Positions 55,501 through 64,000 are shown, counted from the first letter of the stretch. The stretch: DNA of 64,000 nt from SKVR01 sp037441525 (GCA_037441525.1 JBBISA010000005.1:1-64000), one strand, 5' to 3'. Program-made: numbers and translations. Notes: a model not told the origin generated them from the sequence alone.

Positions 55501-56529
55501 ATGTCAAATATATTTCTCGATACTTTACAAGGAAAGCCTACATCGCGGCCGCCGGTTTGGTTCATGCGTCAGGCAGGCAGAGTGCTTCCGTCATATAATG
55601 CCCTAAAAGAAAAATATACCTTCTGGCAGCTCATGAAAGACCCCGATTTGGCGGCCAGGGTTACCTTGCTTCCGGTAAATGATTTGGGGGTAGATGCAGC
55701 CATCCTTTTCTCCGACATCCTTGTAATACCCTATGCCATGGGAATGGGGCTCGATTTTACAGATAATGGCCCTGTATTTGACCAGCCCCTGAAGAATTTA
55801 GCTGAACCATTAAAAAACTTCCATCCCGACCCATCAAAACTCGATTATATTTACAAGGCCATTGACCGGATAGTTGAAACACCAGGCAATACCGCTCCAT
55901 TAATTGGATTCTGTGGAGCCCCCCTTACAGTGATGTTGTTTATGATACAGGGATTGGGCACCAAATCGAATTTTTCAGATGCAGAAAAATTCTTTTTTAA
56001 AGAAAAAGCACTTACCCGTAAAATGGCAGAAGCGGTAACCGAATTAACTGTCAAATATGCCCTCCAACAGGTAAAGCATGGCGTTTCGGCTTTTCAGTTG
56101 TTCGACACACATGCAGGGAGTATCCCATTTACATGGTATAAGGAGTTGTTTATGCCATCAGTAAAAAAAATCGCCGATGCAGTAAGACAAACCGGAACCC
56201 CATTCATATTTTTTCCAAAAGGAATTGGTGCAGGAATAAGCTCAATGAATCATGATGTCTGCGATTTTCTGAGTATCGACTGGCAAACCGATTTGTTTAC
56301 CGCCCGCGAAATGGTTGATAAAAACGTGGGTTTGCAGGGAAACCTCGATCCCCGTGTATTATTTGCCCATACTGAAACCATCCGTAAAGAGCTCTTCAAA
56401 TTCATCCCTTTCCACACGAAGGAAAATAAATGGATATTCAACCTGGGTCACGGGCTTGTTCCAGGTATCCCTGTTGAGAACGTAAAGTTTGTAATTGATT
56501 TTGTGAAGCAGGTGCATTGGGAAGGTTAG
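55501..56529 (+). CDS. hemE: Uroporphyrinogen decarboxylase
   Basis: 342 residues from ATG 55501; the longer frame from 55396 only translates the tandem repeat. Converts uroporphyrinogen III to coproporphyrinogen III. The signature PPVWFMRQAGRVLPSY is near residue 17, with FSDILVIPYAMGM, LIGFCGAPLTVM, LFDTHAG and NLGHGLVPG further on. Flanked on both sides by the intergenic repeat element. Confidence 0.96.
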   Translation: MSNIFLDTLQGKPTSRPPVWFMRQAGRVLPSYNALKEKYTFWQLMKDPDLAARVTLLPVNDLGVDAAILFSDILVIPYAMGMGLDFTDNGPVFDQPLKNLAEPLKNFHPDPSKLDYIYKAIDRIVETPGNTAPLIGFCGAPLTVMLFMIQGLGTKSNFSDAEKFFFKEKALTRKMAEAVTELTVKYALQQVKHGVSAFQLFDTHAGSIPFTWYKELFMPSVKKIADAVRQTGTPFIFFPKGIGAGISSMNHDVCDFLSIDWQTDLFTAREMVDKNVGLQGNLDPRVLFAHTETIRKELFKFIPFHTKENKWIFNLGHGLVPGIPVENVKFVIDFVKQVHWEG

Positions 56530-56546
56530 ATTTTTGAAAGAAAACT

Positions 56547-56627
56547 GAAGACCGAAGAATGAAGATATAAGGTGGAAGTCAAATTCATTTTTAAGTCAGG
56601 ACGTGAGCCACAAACCTCGCCCTGACC
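56547..56627 (+). repeat. 81-bp intergenic repeat block, copy 2 (hemE-hemN)
   Basis: Second copy of the block at 55342-55422, same length and order. Its hairpin arms are GTCAGGACG and CGCCCTGAC. Two positions that are wobble pairs in copy 1 are Watson-Crick pairs here, so pairing is kept although the bases differ. Confidence 0.8.
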
Positions 56628-56697
56628 AACCCGAAACCCAATACCCCACACCTGATACCCGAAACCCGATACCCTACACCTGATACCCGAAACCCTA
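56628..56697 (+). repeat. 7-bp tandem array upstream of hemN
   Basis: Ten heptamers in perfect register with no indel (70 bases), consensus WACCCGA, with CACCTGA variants. The last eight units form two copies of a 28-bp higher-order unit. Ends 34 bases before the hemN ATG at 56732. Confidence 0.9.
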
Positions 56698-56731
56698 TTT
56701 ACATACGTACCAAACATCAACCAATACTTAA

Positions 56732-58105
56732 ATGCCCAATATTCAATTGCTCAAAAAATATAATAAGCCTGGTCCACGGTATACCAGTTACCCACCGGCC
56801 ACATTTTTTCACAACGGGATTACCAATGAGCATTTCCGAGCCATGATTGATAAATCGAACCATCAACAACCGGCCAATATTTCCATTTATATCCATATCC
56901 CCTTTTGCAGGCAACTCTGCCATTTTTGCGGTTGCAATACCAGTTGTTTTCCCGAAAATGGGCTTATCGGGCAATATATTGAAGCCCTGATTAAGGAGAT
57001 AAAAACCGTTTCCGGACTTTTGAATACCAGCAGGCCATTGACCCAGATACATTGGGGCGGTGGCACCCCCAACTCCATCGACCTTAAACTGGTAGAAAAA
57101 GTAATGAATGAGTTGATGAAGATATACACACCAAGCCCCGAAGCAGAAATTGCCATGGAGTGCAATCCGGCTTACCTTGAACCTGAACACATTGACCAAC
57201 TGGCCCAAATGAGGTTTAACAGGCTTAGTCTGGGCATACAGGATTTTAACAACGATGTGCTCAGGTTAGTAAACAGGAAACCTTCCCGTTATCCGGTTGA
57301 CTTGCTCATTAACAGAATGAAAGCCAATAATATGGCTGGGGTAAACATTGACCTGATCTATGGATTGCCCGGACAAACAGCCCATTCATTCAGAGAAACC
57401 ATCGAAAAAGCGATTGCCATTTCGCCCGACCGACTGGTAACCTTCTCCTATGCACATGTGCCCTGGGCAAAGACTGCTCAAAAAATTCTTGAAGAGGTGG
57501 GTCTTCCCGATGTGGAAGAAAAACTTGCCATGTTTGAAACTGCGTATAATTTACTCACTAACAATGGTTATGTAAGTATTGGGATGGATCATTATGCAAA
57601 ACCGCATGACGAGCTTACGCAGGCGCTTAACAACAAACGACTTCACCGCAATTTTCAGGGGTATTGTACCCAGGAAACCACAGGCCAGGTGTATGGTTTT
57701 GGGGCAACATCCATTAGCCAGCTAAAGGGAGGCTACTACCAGAACACAAAGGACTCTTCAAAATACATAGAAGCAATAACCCAAACAGGACTTGCAATTG
57801 AAAAGGGCTATGAACTTACTCCGGAAGACCTGATAAGGCGCGAAGTGATCAACCAGATCATGTGCAACGGATGGCTCGATTTCGGTCAACTTGCTGCAGA
57901 AATGAATATCTCGCCGGAAGAACTAAAAAAAACCACAGGCTATAATCCTGAAAAGCTTCAAACATTTATCGATGATGATCTTTTAATGTTAAATGAAGAA
58001 ACCCTGCGATTGAAGGAAAATGGGTTTCTGGTGGTGCGCAATATTGCCATGGAATTCGATCCCTTGCTTACTATAGGCACCGGGCAATATTCCAAAACGG
58101 TGTAA
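56732..58105 (+). CDS. hemN: Oxygen-independent coproporphyrinogen III oxidase
   Basis: 457 residues. Radical-SAM enzyme making protoporphyrinogen IX without oxygen. The cluster motif CRQLCHFCGCN (Cys near 59, 63, 66, 68) follows IPF, and the true HemN features IHWGGGTPNSI, SLGIQDFN, GLPGQTAHSF and the C-terminal RREVINQIMCNG distinguish it from HemW. Last gene of the hem cluster. hemG/hemY and hemH are not in the window. Confidence 0.95.
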   Translation: MPNIQLLKKYNKPGPRYTSYPPATFFHNGITNEHFRAMIDKSNHQQPANISIYIHIPFCRQLCHFCGCNTSCFPENGLIGQYIEALIKEIKTVSGLLNTSRPLTQIHWGGGTPNSIDLKLVEKVMNELMKIYTPSPEAEIAMECNPAYLEPEHIDQLAQMRFNRLSLGIQDFNNDVLRLVNRKPSRYPVDLLINRMKANNMAGVNIDLIYGLPGQTAHSFRETIEKAIAISPDRLVTFSYAHVPWAKTAQKILEEVGLPDVEEKLAMFETAYNLLTNNGYVSIGMDHYAKPHDELTQALNNKRLHRNFQGYCTQETTGQVYGFGATSISQLKGGYYQNTKDSSKYIEAITQTGLAIEKGYELTPEDLIRREVINQIMCNGWLDFGQLAAEMNISPEELKKTTGYNPEKLQTFIDDDLLMLNEETLRLKENGFLVVRNIAMEFDPLLTIGTGQYSKTV

Positions 58106-58117
58106 CAAATCCGATTC

Positions 58118-58337
58118 ATTAACCCGGATTAGTATTCAGGAATGTAATGAACTAATGACTTAGCCGGGTTTAACCCCGCTTTAGAAAAACTTAATTTGTA
58201 AGCATTTCTGCTTGCAAATATTTAGTTTTTCTTTAGCGATTTATTAAGATAGAAATCACATAATCAATAACTTAAAACTTTAATTTTTTTTAATGACAGT
58301 CATTAGAAAAAACGGCTAAGGACAAATTTGGGATTAA
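58118..58337 (-). mobile_element. Small palindromic element with terminal inverted repeats, copy 2 (MITE-like)
   Basis: About 220 bases; the reverse complement of copy 1 at 9654-9876. Terminal inverted repeats at 58118-58135 and 58321-58337 (GACAAATTTGGGATTAA); the 60-base internal hairpin at 58178-58237 pairs GCTTTAGAAAAACT with AGTTTTTCTTTAGC. It fills most of the 300-base gap between hemN and pepT, next to a hairpin terminator. Confidence 0.75.
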
Positions 58338-58341
58338 AAAT

Positions 58342-58378
58342 AAAATGATGGGTTCGCTATCTGGTAACCCACCATTTT
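58342..58378. terminator. Bidirectional hairpin terminator between hemN and pepT
   Basis: AAAATGATGGGTT (58342-58354) pairs with AACCCACCATTTT (58366-58378), twelve of thirteen pairs, 11-base loop. A/T ends give a U-rich 3' side in both directions. It serves the convergent hemN and pepT genes. Confidence 0.8.
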
Positions 58379-58405
58379 CGCTTTAGTTTGTAAGCCCTTA
58401 TCCTA

Positions 58406-59641
58406 TTATCTGGCGTAAAGTTCTGCAATTTTAAGAATTACCTGTGTAGCTTTCTCCATGCTTTCGAGGGGAATAAATTCATACTTTCCGTGAAAATTAT
58501 GTCCGCCAGCAAATATATTAGGACAGGGTAATCCCATGTATGACAGTCGGGAGCCATCCGTGCCTCCGCGTATGGGTTTAATCTTTGGTTTAATGCCCAG
58601 CTCAAGCATAGCCTTTTCGGCAATCTCAACTATATGGTAAACGGGTTCTACCATTTCACGCATATTATAATACTGGTCTTTCATTTCAACTGTAATGGTT
58701 CCGGCGCCATGCTTTTTGTTCATAAACTCAGCTATATCGTGAACAAGTTGTTTCCGTTTTTCAAATTTTTGCCGGTCGTGATCACGAATAATATACTGAA
58801 GAGTAGATTCTTCAACTGTACCTTCAAACTTTATCAGATGAAAAAAGCCTTCGTAATGCTCAGTAAACTCGGGGCGGTCGAATACAGGCAACATATCGTT
58901 GAACTCAGTGCCCACCAGCATTGAGTTGATCATTTTGTATTTCGACATACCGGGATGCACATTGCGCCCCTGTACCTTAATTTTAGCAAAAGCGGCATTG
59001 AAATTCTCAAACTCAAGCTCGCCTACTTCGCCACCATCGAGGGTATAAGCATACTTTGCGCCGAATTTTTTCACATCAAAATGGTCTACCCCTTTTCCGA
59101 TTTCTTCATCGGGGGTAAATGCAATTTTAATCGTTCCATGCTTAATTTCAGGATGATTTACCAGGTATTCCACAGCGGTCATGATCTCTGCTACTCCTGC
59201 TTTATCATCTGCGCCTAACAGTGTGGTTCCATCGGTTGTGATTAGGGTTTGTCCCATATACTTTTTCAACTCCGGAAAATCCTTTACCCTGAGAAACATC
59301 TGTTTTTCCTGATTGATGAGAATGTCTTCTCCATCATAATCTTCAAAAATGGTGGGTTTTATATCCCTTCCCGACATATCCGGAGCTGTATCTACATGTG
59401 CTATGAAGCCGATAACGGGTATTTCCTTGTCGGTATTTGCGGGCAAGGTGGCCATAACATAACAATTATCGTCCACGTGGGCATCAGCCAGCCCAAGGTC
59501 TCTTAACTCCTGGGCAAGCAATTTTGCAAGATCGAATTGTTTGTGTGTGCTGGGAAATGTTTGCGATGTGGAATCAGACTGAGTATCAATACTTATATAG
59601 CGATAAAACTTTTCTAATAATGTTTTTTTTAAGGGTTCCAT
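58406..59641 (-). CDS. pepT: Peptidase T (tripeptide aminopeptidase)
   Basis: 411 residues from ATG 59641; the longer frame to 59758 translates a tandem repeat. M20B zinc peptidase: metal and catalytic motifs GFIAHVDTAPDMSG, TTLLGADDKAGVAEIMTA, FTPDEEIGKGVDHFD, YTLDGGEVGELEFENFNA and IRGGTDGSRLSYMGLPCPNI are all intact. It cleaves the N-terminal residue of tripeptides in the cytoplasm. The OPT peptide transporter lies upstream on the same strand with a similar leader, suggesting a shared function in peptide use. Confidence 0.96.
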   Translation of the reverse strand: MEPLKKTLLEKFYRYISIDTQSDSTSQTFPSTHKQFDLAKLLAQELRDLGLADAHVDDNCYVMATLPANTDKEIPVIGFIAHVDTAPDMSGRDIKPTIFEDYDGEDILINQEKQMFLRVKDFPELKKYMGQTLITTDGTTLLGADDKAGVAEIMTAVEYLVNHPEIKHGTIKIAFTPDEEIGKGVDHFDVKKFGAKYAYTLDGGEVGELEFENFNAAFAKIKVQGRNVHPGMSKYKMINSMLVGTEFNDMLPVFDRPEFTEHYEGFFHLIKFEGTVEESTLQYIIRDHDRQKFEKRKQLVHDIAEFMNKKHGAGTITVEMKDQYYNMREMVEPVYHIVEIAEKAMLELGIKPKIKPIRGGTDGSRLSYMGLPCPNIFAGGHNFHGKYEFIPLESMEKATQVILKIAELYAR

Positions 59642-59666
59642 AATGGTAGGGATATAATATTTGATG

Positions 59667-59707
59667 TTGGGTATCAGGGTCAGGAATCGGGTGTTGGGTT
59701 TAGGGAT
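59667..59707 (-). repeat. 7-bp tandem array upstream of pepT
   Basis: On the minus (coding) strand, about six units close to WACCCGA (one unit is six bases), starting 26 bases before the pepT ATG. Same orientation relative to the gene as at hemE and hemN. Confidence 0.65.
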
Positions 59708-59776
59708 AGATGTATAGTAATACCATGAAAAAAATGGGGCCTGTAACCGGACATCCAAAACCGTGAATCTGAAAAA

Positions 59777-61726
59777 TTATTCTTTGAGAGAGCTTCTGTA
59801 AAGATAAACACAAAGCAGTGTAAACATCACAATAGAAAGATATTGCGAGCCGTTTGTTGCAAGCCAGTTATGTGCTTCCAGATCTAAGCCGCCAAATTTG
59901 ATCATGGCGCTGACAACACCCATAAGTGCACCACCGGCGATAAAACCACTGGCAATAAGAGTCCCTTTTTCGCGACGTGCCGAGTTAATGGCTTCATCCT
60001 TACTACGGTTAGAAAGGTAATGTGCAATTATACCTCCAACAAGCAAAGGGGTATTAAGCCCCAGTGGGATGAATATACCCAGTGAAAAGGCAAGGGCCGG
60101 AACTCCGAGCATAGTTAAAATCAGCGACATAAATGCGCCTGCTGCATAGAGGGGCCACGGGGCCGACCCACCGGTCATCATGGGTTCAACTACTGCTGCC
60201 ATGGCGTTGGCCTGTGGAGCTACCAGAGCTCCATCGCCGGTAAAACCATAGGTCTGATTAAGAATGATGATAACACCGCCAACAGTTGCCGCCGAAACAA
60301 CAGTCCCCAGAAATTTCCATCCCTGTTGTTTATAGGGGGATGAACCGAGCCAGTAGCCAATCTTAAGGTCGGTAATAAAACCACCTGCCATGGCAAGGGC
60401 CGTGCAAACCACGCCACCAATAATAAGGGCAGCTATCATGCCCGAAGTGCCACTTAATCCTGCACCAGCCATAACCAACGAGGTAATTATCAGGGTCATA
60501 AGGGTCATTCCGGAAACCGGATTGGTACCTACTATGGCTATTGCATTGGCCGCAACGGTAGTAAAAAGGAATGAGATTATCATTACTATAACCAGTGCAA
60601 TTAATGCATGGCCAAGATTTTGAACCACCCCAAACTGGAAGAAAACAAATATAAGTAACGCTGTGAAAAGAATACCACCCATAATAATGCTCATGGGAAG
60701 GTCGCGGCGGGTGCGTATATTTTTATCTGCGCTGGCATGTTTGCTAAAAGTTTCCTTTACGGCAAGATTAACAGCGGTGCGAATTACTTTCGATGACCGG
60801 ATAATACCAATAACCCCGGCCATAGCAATACCACCAATACCAATCATCCTGACATAAGAGCCAAAAATAGTTTCAGGGGTTGCCGCAGCAATGGCAGCAT
60901 CGCCTCCGAAAACAGATGCTGCATGCGCAACAAGGGGAATAATAACAAACCAGCCAACAAACGAACCTGCACAGATTATCACTGCATATTTCAATCCGAT
61001 GATGTATCCAAGCCCCACAATGGCAGCACCTACATTGAGTTTGAAAACCAGCTTTGCCTTATCGGCCAGCGCCGCGCCAAAGGGAAGCGCGCGGGTGGTA
61101 AACTCTTCTGCCCAAAGGCCAAAAGTGGCAATCAGGAAATCATAAATACCACCGATTAGACCACTGAAAAGCAGAACCCTGGCCTGGCTGCCACCTTTTT
61201 CGCCTGAAACAAGTACCTCTGTTGTGGCAGTTGCTTCAGGGAATGGGTACTTCCCATGCATTTCGGCAACAAAATACTTTCTAAAAGGAATGATGAACAA
61301 AATACCAAGAAAACCCCCAAGAAGAGACGATAGGAAAACCTGGTAAAAGTGGGCTTCGAGACCAAGAATATACAAAGCAGGCAGGGTAAAGATAGCCCCG
61401 GCGACAATAACGCCTGAACTGGCGCCAATGGACTGGATGATTACATTTTCGCCCAGAGCATTTTTTCTTTTAAAAACTGCCGATAAACCCACAGCAATAA
61501 TGGCAATGGGAATTGCTGCTTCGAAAACCTGCCCGATTTTAAGACCCAGATAAGCTGCGGCAGCCGAAAAAATTATTGCCATTAGCAAACCTAGCGATAT
61601 GGAGCGGAAATTTGCTTCAGGATAGATTTTCCCGGGTTCCATTACAGGTATATACTCTTCGCCTGGCTGAAGCTCTTTATAGGCATTCTCAGGCAACCCT
61701 TTGATTGTTGTATTTTTATGTTCCAT
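59777..61726 (-). CDS. OPT-family oligopeptide transporter
   Basis: 649 residues with about fourteen to sixteen membrane segments. After a short cytoplasmic start (ending PVMEPGKIYPEANFRSISLGLL), the OPT features AAAAYLGLKIGQVFEAAIPIAII, IIQSIGASSGVIVAGAIFTLPALYILGL and KYPFPEATATTEVLVSGE are clear. Prokaryotic OPTs take up oligopeptides (some are related to YSL metal-chelate carriers). pepT follows 135 bases downstream. Confidence 0.92.
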   Translation of the reverse strand: MEHKNTTIKGLPENAYKELQPGEEYIPVMEPGKIYPEANFRSISLGLLMAIIFSAAAAYLGLKIGQVFEAAIPIAIIAVGLSAVFKRKNALGENVIIQSIGASSGVIVAGAIFTLPALYILGLEAHFYQVFLSSLLGGFLGILFIIPFRKYFVAEMHGKYPFPEATATTEVLVSGEKGGSQARVLLFSGLIGGIYDFLIATFGLWAEEFTTRALPFGAALADKAKLVFKLNVGAAIVGLGYIIGLKYAVIICAGSFVGWFVIIPLVAHAASVFGGDAAIAAATPETIFGSYVRMIGIGGIAMAGVIGIIRSSKVIRTAVNLAVKETFSKHASADKNIRTRRDLPMSIIMGGILFTALLIFVFFQFGVVQNLGHALIALVIVMIISFLFTTVAANAIAIVGTNPVSGMTLMTLIITSLVMAGAGLSGTSGMIAALIIGGVVCTALAMAGGFITDLKIGYWLGSSPYKQQGWKFLGTVVSAATVGGVIIILNQTYGFTGDGALVAPQANAMAAVVEPMMTGGSAPWPLYAAGAFMSLILTMLGVPALAFSLGIFIPLGLNTPLLVGGIIAHYLSNRSKDEAINSARREKGTLIASGFIAGGALMGVVSAMIKFGGLDLEAHNWLATNGSQYLSIVMFTLLCVYLYRSSLKE

Positions 61727-61738
61727 AATGTTTTGATA

Positions 61739-61752
61739 TTTGGTGTTGGGTA
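61739..61752 (-). repeat. Two heptamers upstream of the OPT gene
   Basis: TACCCAA CACCAAA on the minus strand, 13 bases before the OPT ATG at 61726. The pepT leader has the same TACCCAACAYCAAATAT string; both genes then start ATTATGGAA. Confidence 0.55.
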
Positions 61753-62008
61753 ATAGTGTTTTTTAAAGCCGAAAAGGCGGCCTAAAATAGACAAATCCCA
61801 CCAAATAATTCAAAATTTTTTTTAGGGTTTTTTATCCTGGCTGGAATTTTAGGAAAAAGATGGAAAATGAGCCCCGTCCCTGGAGAAAAGTCAATGAAAA
61901 TGACTCCGGAACACTCAGAATTTTAATACAATATCCGAATCACTGTTGCTTTAACCCTTGGATTTCAACCATCAATTTTCATTTATAACCGTATCTTTCC
62001 CGGTTTCA

Positions 62009-64000
62009 TCAGAATAAGGCCCTCAACTGCACTGTGCCTGTATGTATTGTGGTTACTCCGGGAGGTTTGCGTCCGTTGTAAATGAGAGAAAGTTGAAGGA
62101 AAGCATTAAGGTTTTGCTGCCAGTTTACATGCCATAGATGATTGATACCCGGCCTTAGCCCCTGCAGCATATCAAATGCAAGGGGAGAGTTGGGGTCGTT
62201 ATCATAACTGATCCGCTGCACCTGGTATCGCAGCTGAATGGTACCCCGGTTGGGTGAGTTGGTTCGATTTTCAAAGGTTATGCGTTGTGTGCGGGCTTGC
62301 TCACCACCAGTAATATTCTCCTGAAACTGGAAACCATACATAAAACTGAACCTGGTGCGAAGGTTGGGTTGGTAGTTCACTGATGGCTCAGCCATCTTTT
62401 GCCGGATGGTAAAATTCCGGTTGGCAAAGAATTCCGACTCACTTTTTCTTTCGCCCTCTTCTAACCATGCCAGGAAAGAATACTGTGTAGAAAAATTATA
62501 CCGGAGCCGCAAACCGTTTGACCTGTTGGAGCGGCTTTCAAAACCATTGCTGAGCAAATTTTTATTGCGGTTGTCCTGCAAAGTCCACTCTAATGAATAC
62601 CTGGGATTGTTGCGGTTAAAGAAGAGCGAATTGCGTAAACTTGCCCCTAAGGTTATCAGAACCGTATCGCTGATATTGGTAAAAAATGGGTTGAAGTTTT
62701 CCCATGCCATACCTCCCTGACGTTTGTTGTTGATGCGATAATTCAGCCTGTTGGAAAACAGTGATACAAATTTTCTTAATCCTTCCTTATTGCGCCATAC
62801 AACTGCAGGGTCGAAATTAAGAGTGTGACTGATGGAACTGGAATAAACCGGGACAAACTCTTCCACCGGCACAAACACCCTGATAAAGTTGGCTTCATCG
62901 GGAAAGGGAGAAAGCTCAAACTCATCAAGTTCCATTATATTATTGCCATTGTAATCTATCCAGATGTAAACACCTTGTCCTGGCGGGACTTCAATGTAGA
63001 TAAACTCACGCTTTCTTTCCCTGCCGCTGGCAGTTTCATAAAACAGGGTTGATGTAATGGCCCCCTTTGCCAGCCGGGCGGTGTAGTCTCCGCGGGCATT
63101 AATGGTGCGTTCATTCTTTTCACCGGCAAACCTCACTTTGGTAACCTCCAGTTCACGATAAATCAACTGAATGGCTAAGCGATGATTACTGAACCTGTTC
63201 AATTGGTAATGCAATCCATAATCTTGCGACCTTGAGGCATCATAAAAGCTTTTGCCCACGGGGAGTTTATCGCTTCTTACCCGATAAAACAGCCGGTACT
63301 CATCAGAAAAAGTGGCGGGTTGCGCCAGATAGAACTCAGCCTGGTTGAACCAGTTGCTCAACAGAGATAGACCGGCACCATTGGCGTCAAACCGCCGATT
63401 TTGCTCAATCAAGTGTTCAATGCCTATCCTGACAAAACCAAACGAACTCTCCCCCCCCGACCTGTGACGGTAAAAGTGTGAGCTTGCCTGTCCTGAAGTG
63501 GCAAGAATACTTCCGGCATAATAAAGCAGTTGATTTCGTGGTGTAAAACTGGTTTCCAGCACATTCATCACTCCCTGGTACTGCTGGCCGAGCAGCAGGC
63601 TTTTTAAACTGTATCTGGCGGTAAAAAGTCCGGATTTTTCGCCACTTAGCATTAAGGCAGGAAGATGACCCTCGGCCCGGGCCAATTTTGGTGGCAGGTT
63701 CCAGTCGCGTTCAAATTCCACTTCCCTGAATCGCTCAATGGCATTAAACTGTTTGCTGGTGTATTCCCACGACAGGTTGCTCTTCCATTTCCAGTTTTCC
63801 ACTGATTTTCCTCCCCACAAACCATTGGTTTCAATCATGAATGCATGCCCAAGGTTGTCCTTCTTATCCATGTCGGAGAAAAGGTTTATGTCGAGATTAG
63901 ACAGGGCATATTCCCATCGGGTGGAAATAGTATTGGTTACAACGGCATCGCCCCTCAGGGTGAGCATTTGCTGTTTTCTGGGTGTGACAAGCAGAACCAC
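62009..64000 (-). CDS. Large outer-membrane beta-rich protein, 5' end outside the window
   Basis: 663 residues are visible; the frame stays open to the right edge, so the N-terminus is missing. The sequence is rich in alternating aromatic/polar strands (FGFVRIGIEHLIEQNRRF, YSFLAWLEEGERKSESEFF, SFMYGFQFQENITGG) and ends LRALF, the terminal-Phe pattern of outer-membrane barrels. A short metal-loop-like DYNGNNIMELDEFEL segment (about 365) is typical of a large conserved Bacteroidota family of unknown function. It stands downstream of nothing else visible here. Confidence 0.72.
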   Translation of the reverse strand: MVLLVTPRKQQMLTLRGDAVVTNTISTRWEYALSNLDINLFSDMDKKDNLGHAFMIETNGLWGGKSVENWKWKSNLSWEYTSKQFNAIERFREVEFERDWNLPPKLARAEGHLPALMLSGEKSGLFTARYSLKSLLLGQQYQGVMNVLETSFTPRNQLLYYAGSILATSGQASSHFYRHRSGGESSFGFVRIGIEHLIEQNRRFDANGAGLSLLSNWFNQAEFYLAQPATFSDEYRLFYRVRSDKLPVGKSFYDASRSQDYGLHYQLNRFSNHRLAIQLIYRELEVTKVRFAGEKNERTINARGDYTARLAKGAITSTLFYETASGRERKREFIYIEVPPGQGVYIWIDYNGNNIMELDEFELSPFPDEANFIRVFVPVEEFVPVYSSSISHTLNFDPAVVWRNKEGLRKFVSLFSNRLNYRINNKRQGGMAWENFNPFFTNISDTVLITLGASLRNSLFFNRNNPRYSLEWTLQDNRNKNLLSNGFESRSNRSNGLRLRYNFSTQYSFLAWLEEGERKSESEFFANRNFTIRQKMAEPSVNYQPNLRTRFSFMYGFQFQENITGGEQARTQRITFENRTNSPNRGTIQLRYQVQRISYDNDPNSPLAFDMLQGLRPGINHLWHVNWQQNLNAFLQLSLIYNGRKPPGVTTIHTGTVQLRALF

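Noticed and set aside
55430..56697. CRISPR array
   Set aside because: Units are 7 bases with no spacers, no leader and no cas genes.

Overview
This window comes from a member of the Bacteroidota, probably of the Bacteroidales/Marinilabiliales type. Three secreted proteins end in Por-type (type IX secretion) C-terminal sorting domains, several genes have the Bacteroidota -7 promoter motif TANNTTTG upstream, Shine-Dalgarno sequences are mostly absent, and the gene families (fused FeoA-FeoB, DUF349 repeat protein, large hybrid histidine kinases, OPT transporter) fit the phylum. The DNA is moderately AT-rich. I saw no rRNA, tRNA, CRISPR array, prophage or transposase gene.

Layout. 1-3.1 kb: a decayed aldo/keto reductase gene, then a secreted GH30 xylanase-type enzyme facing a GH43 lipoprotein. 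3.2-6.1 kb: a minus-strand operon ruvX, def, M16 peptidase, O-methyltransferase. 6.3-11.2 kb: ftsK and a lolA-like gene, then a LolC/E-type permease, separated by a terminator and a small palindromic element with terminal inverted repeats. 11.2-19.4 kb: minus-strand housekeeping genes (OM barrel, DUF349, CoA-binding, OsmC, thioesterase, DUF1573, ZIP zinc transporter, dxs). 19.6-22.4 kb: iron uptake (FeoAB fusion plus a Cys-rich membrane partner) behind a perfect metal-regulator-like palindrome. 22.4-26.4 kb: a lipoprotein, an ankyrin/beta-barrel protein and recQ. 26.5-39.0 kb: three large hybrid histidine kinases around a big secreted TIM-barrel protein and a gene remnant. 39.0-45.1 kb: parA, a PNPOx-type flavoprotein, PAP2 phosphatase, obg-adk-hpt, a phosphodiesterase and a YncE-like lipoprotein. 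45.2-49.4 kb: a 1400-residue secreted CotH protein. 50.0-58.1 kb: a haem operon hemA-C-D-B-L-E-N. 58.4-61.7 kb: pepT and an OPT oligopeptide transporter. 62.0-64.0 kb: a large outer-membrane protein cut by the window edge.

How it fits together. The hem genes cover the C5 route from glutamyl-tRNA to protoporphyrinogen IX, using the oxygen-independent HemN; this suits an anaerobic or facultative organism, and the iron uptake genes in the same window supply the other haem ingredient. pepT and OPT form a peptide uptake and cleavage pair. The GH30, GH43 and TIM-barrel proteins suggest plant or algal polysaccharide use. The hybrid kinases carry receiver and Hpt domains but no DNA-binding output.

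Most unusual non-coding structure: (i) two copies, in opposite orientation 48 kb apart, of a ~220 bp palindromic element with terminal inverted repeats and a 60-nt hairpin; (ii) 7-bp tandem repeats (consensus WACCCGA) just upstream of hemE, hemN, pepT and OPT, always in the same orientation relative to the gene, and at the two hem sites preceded by an 81-bp conserved block that can form a hairpin.
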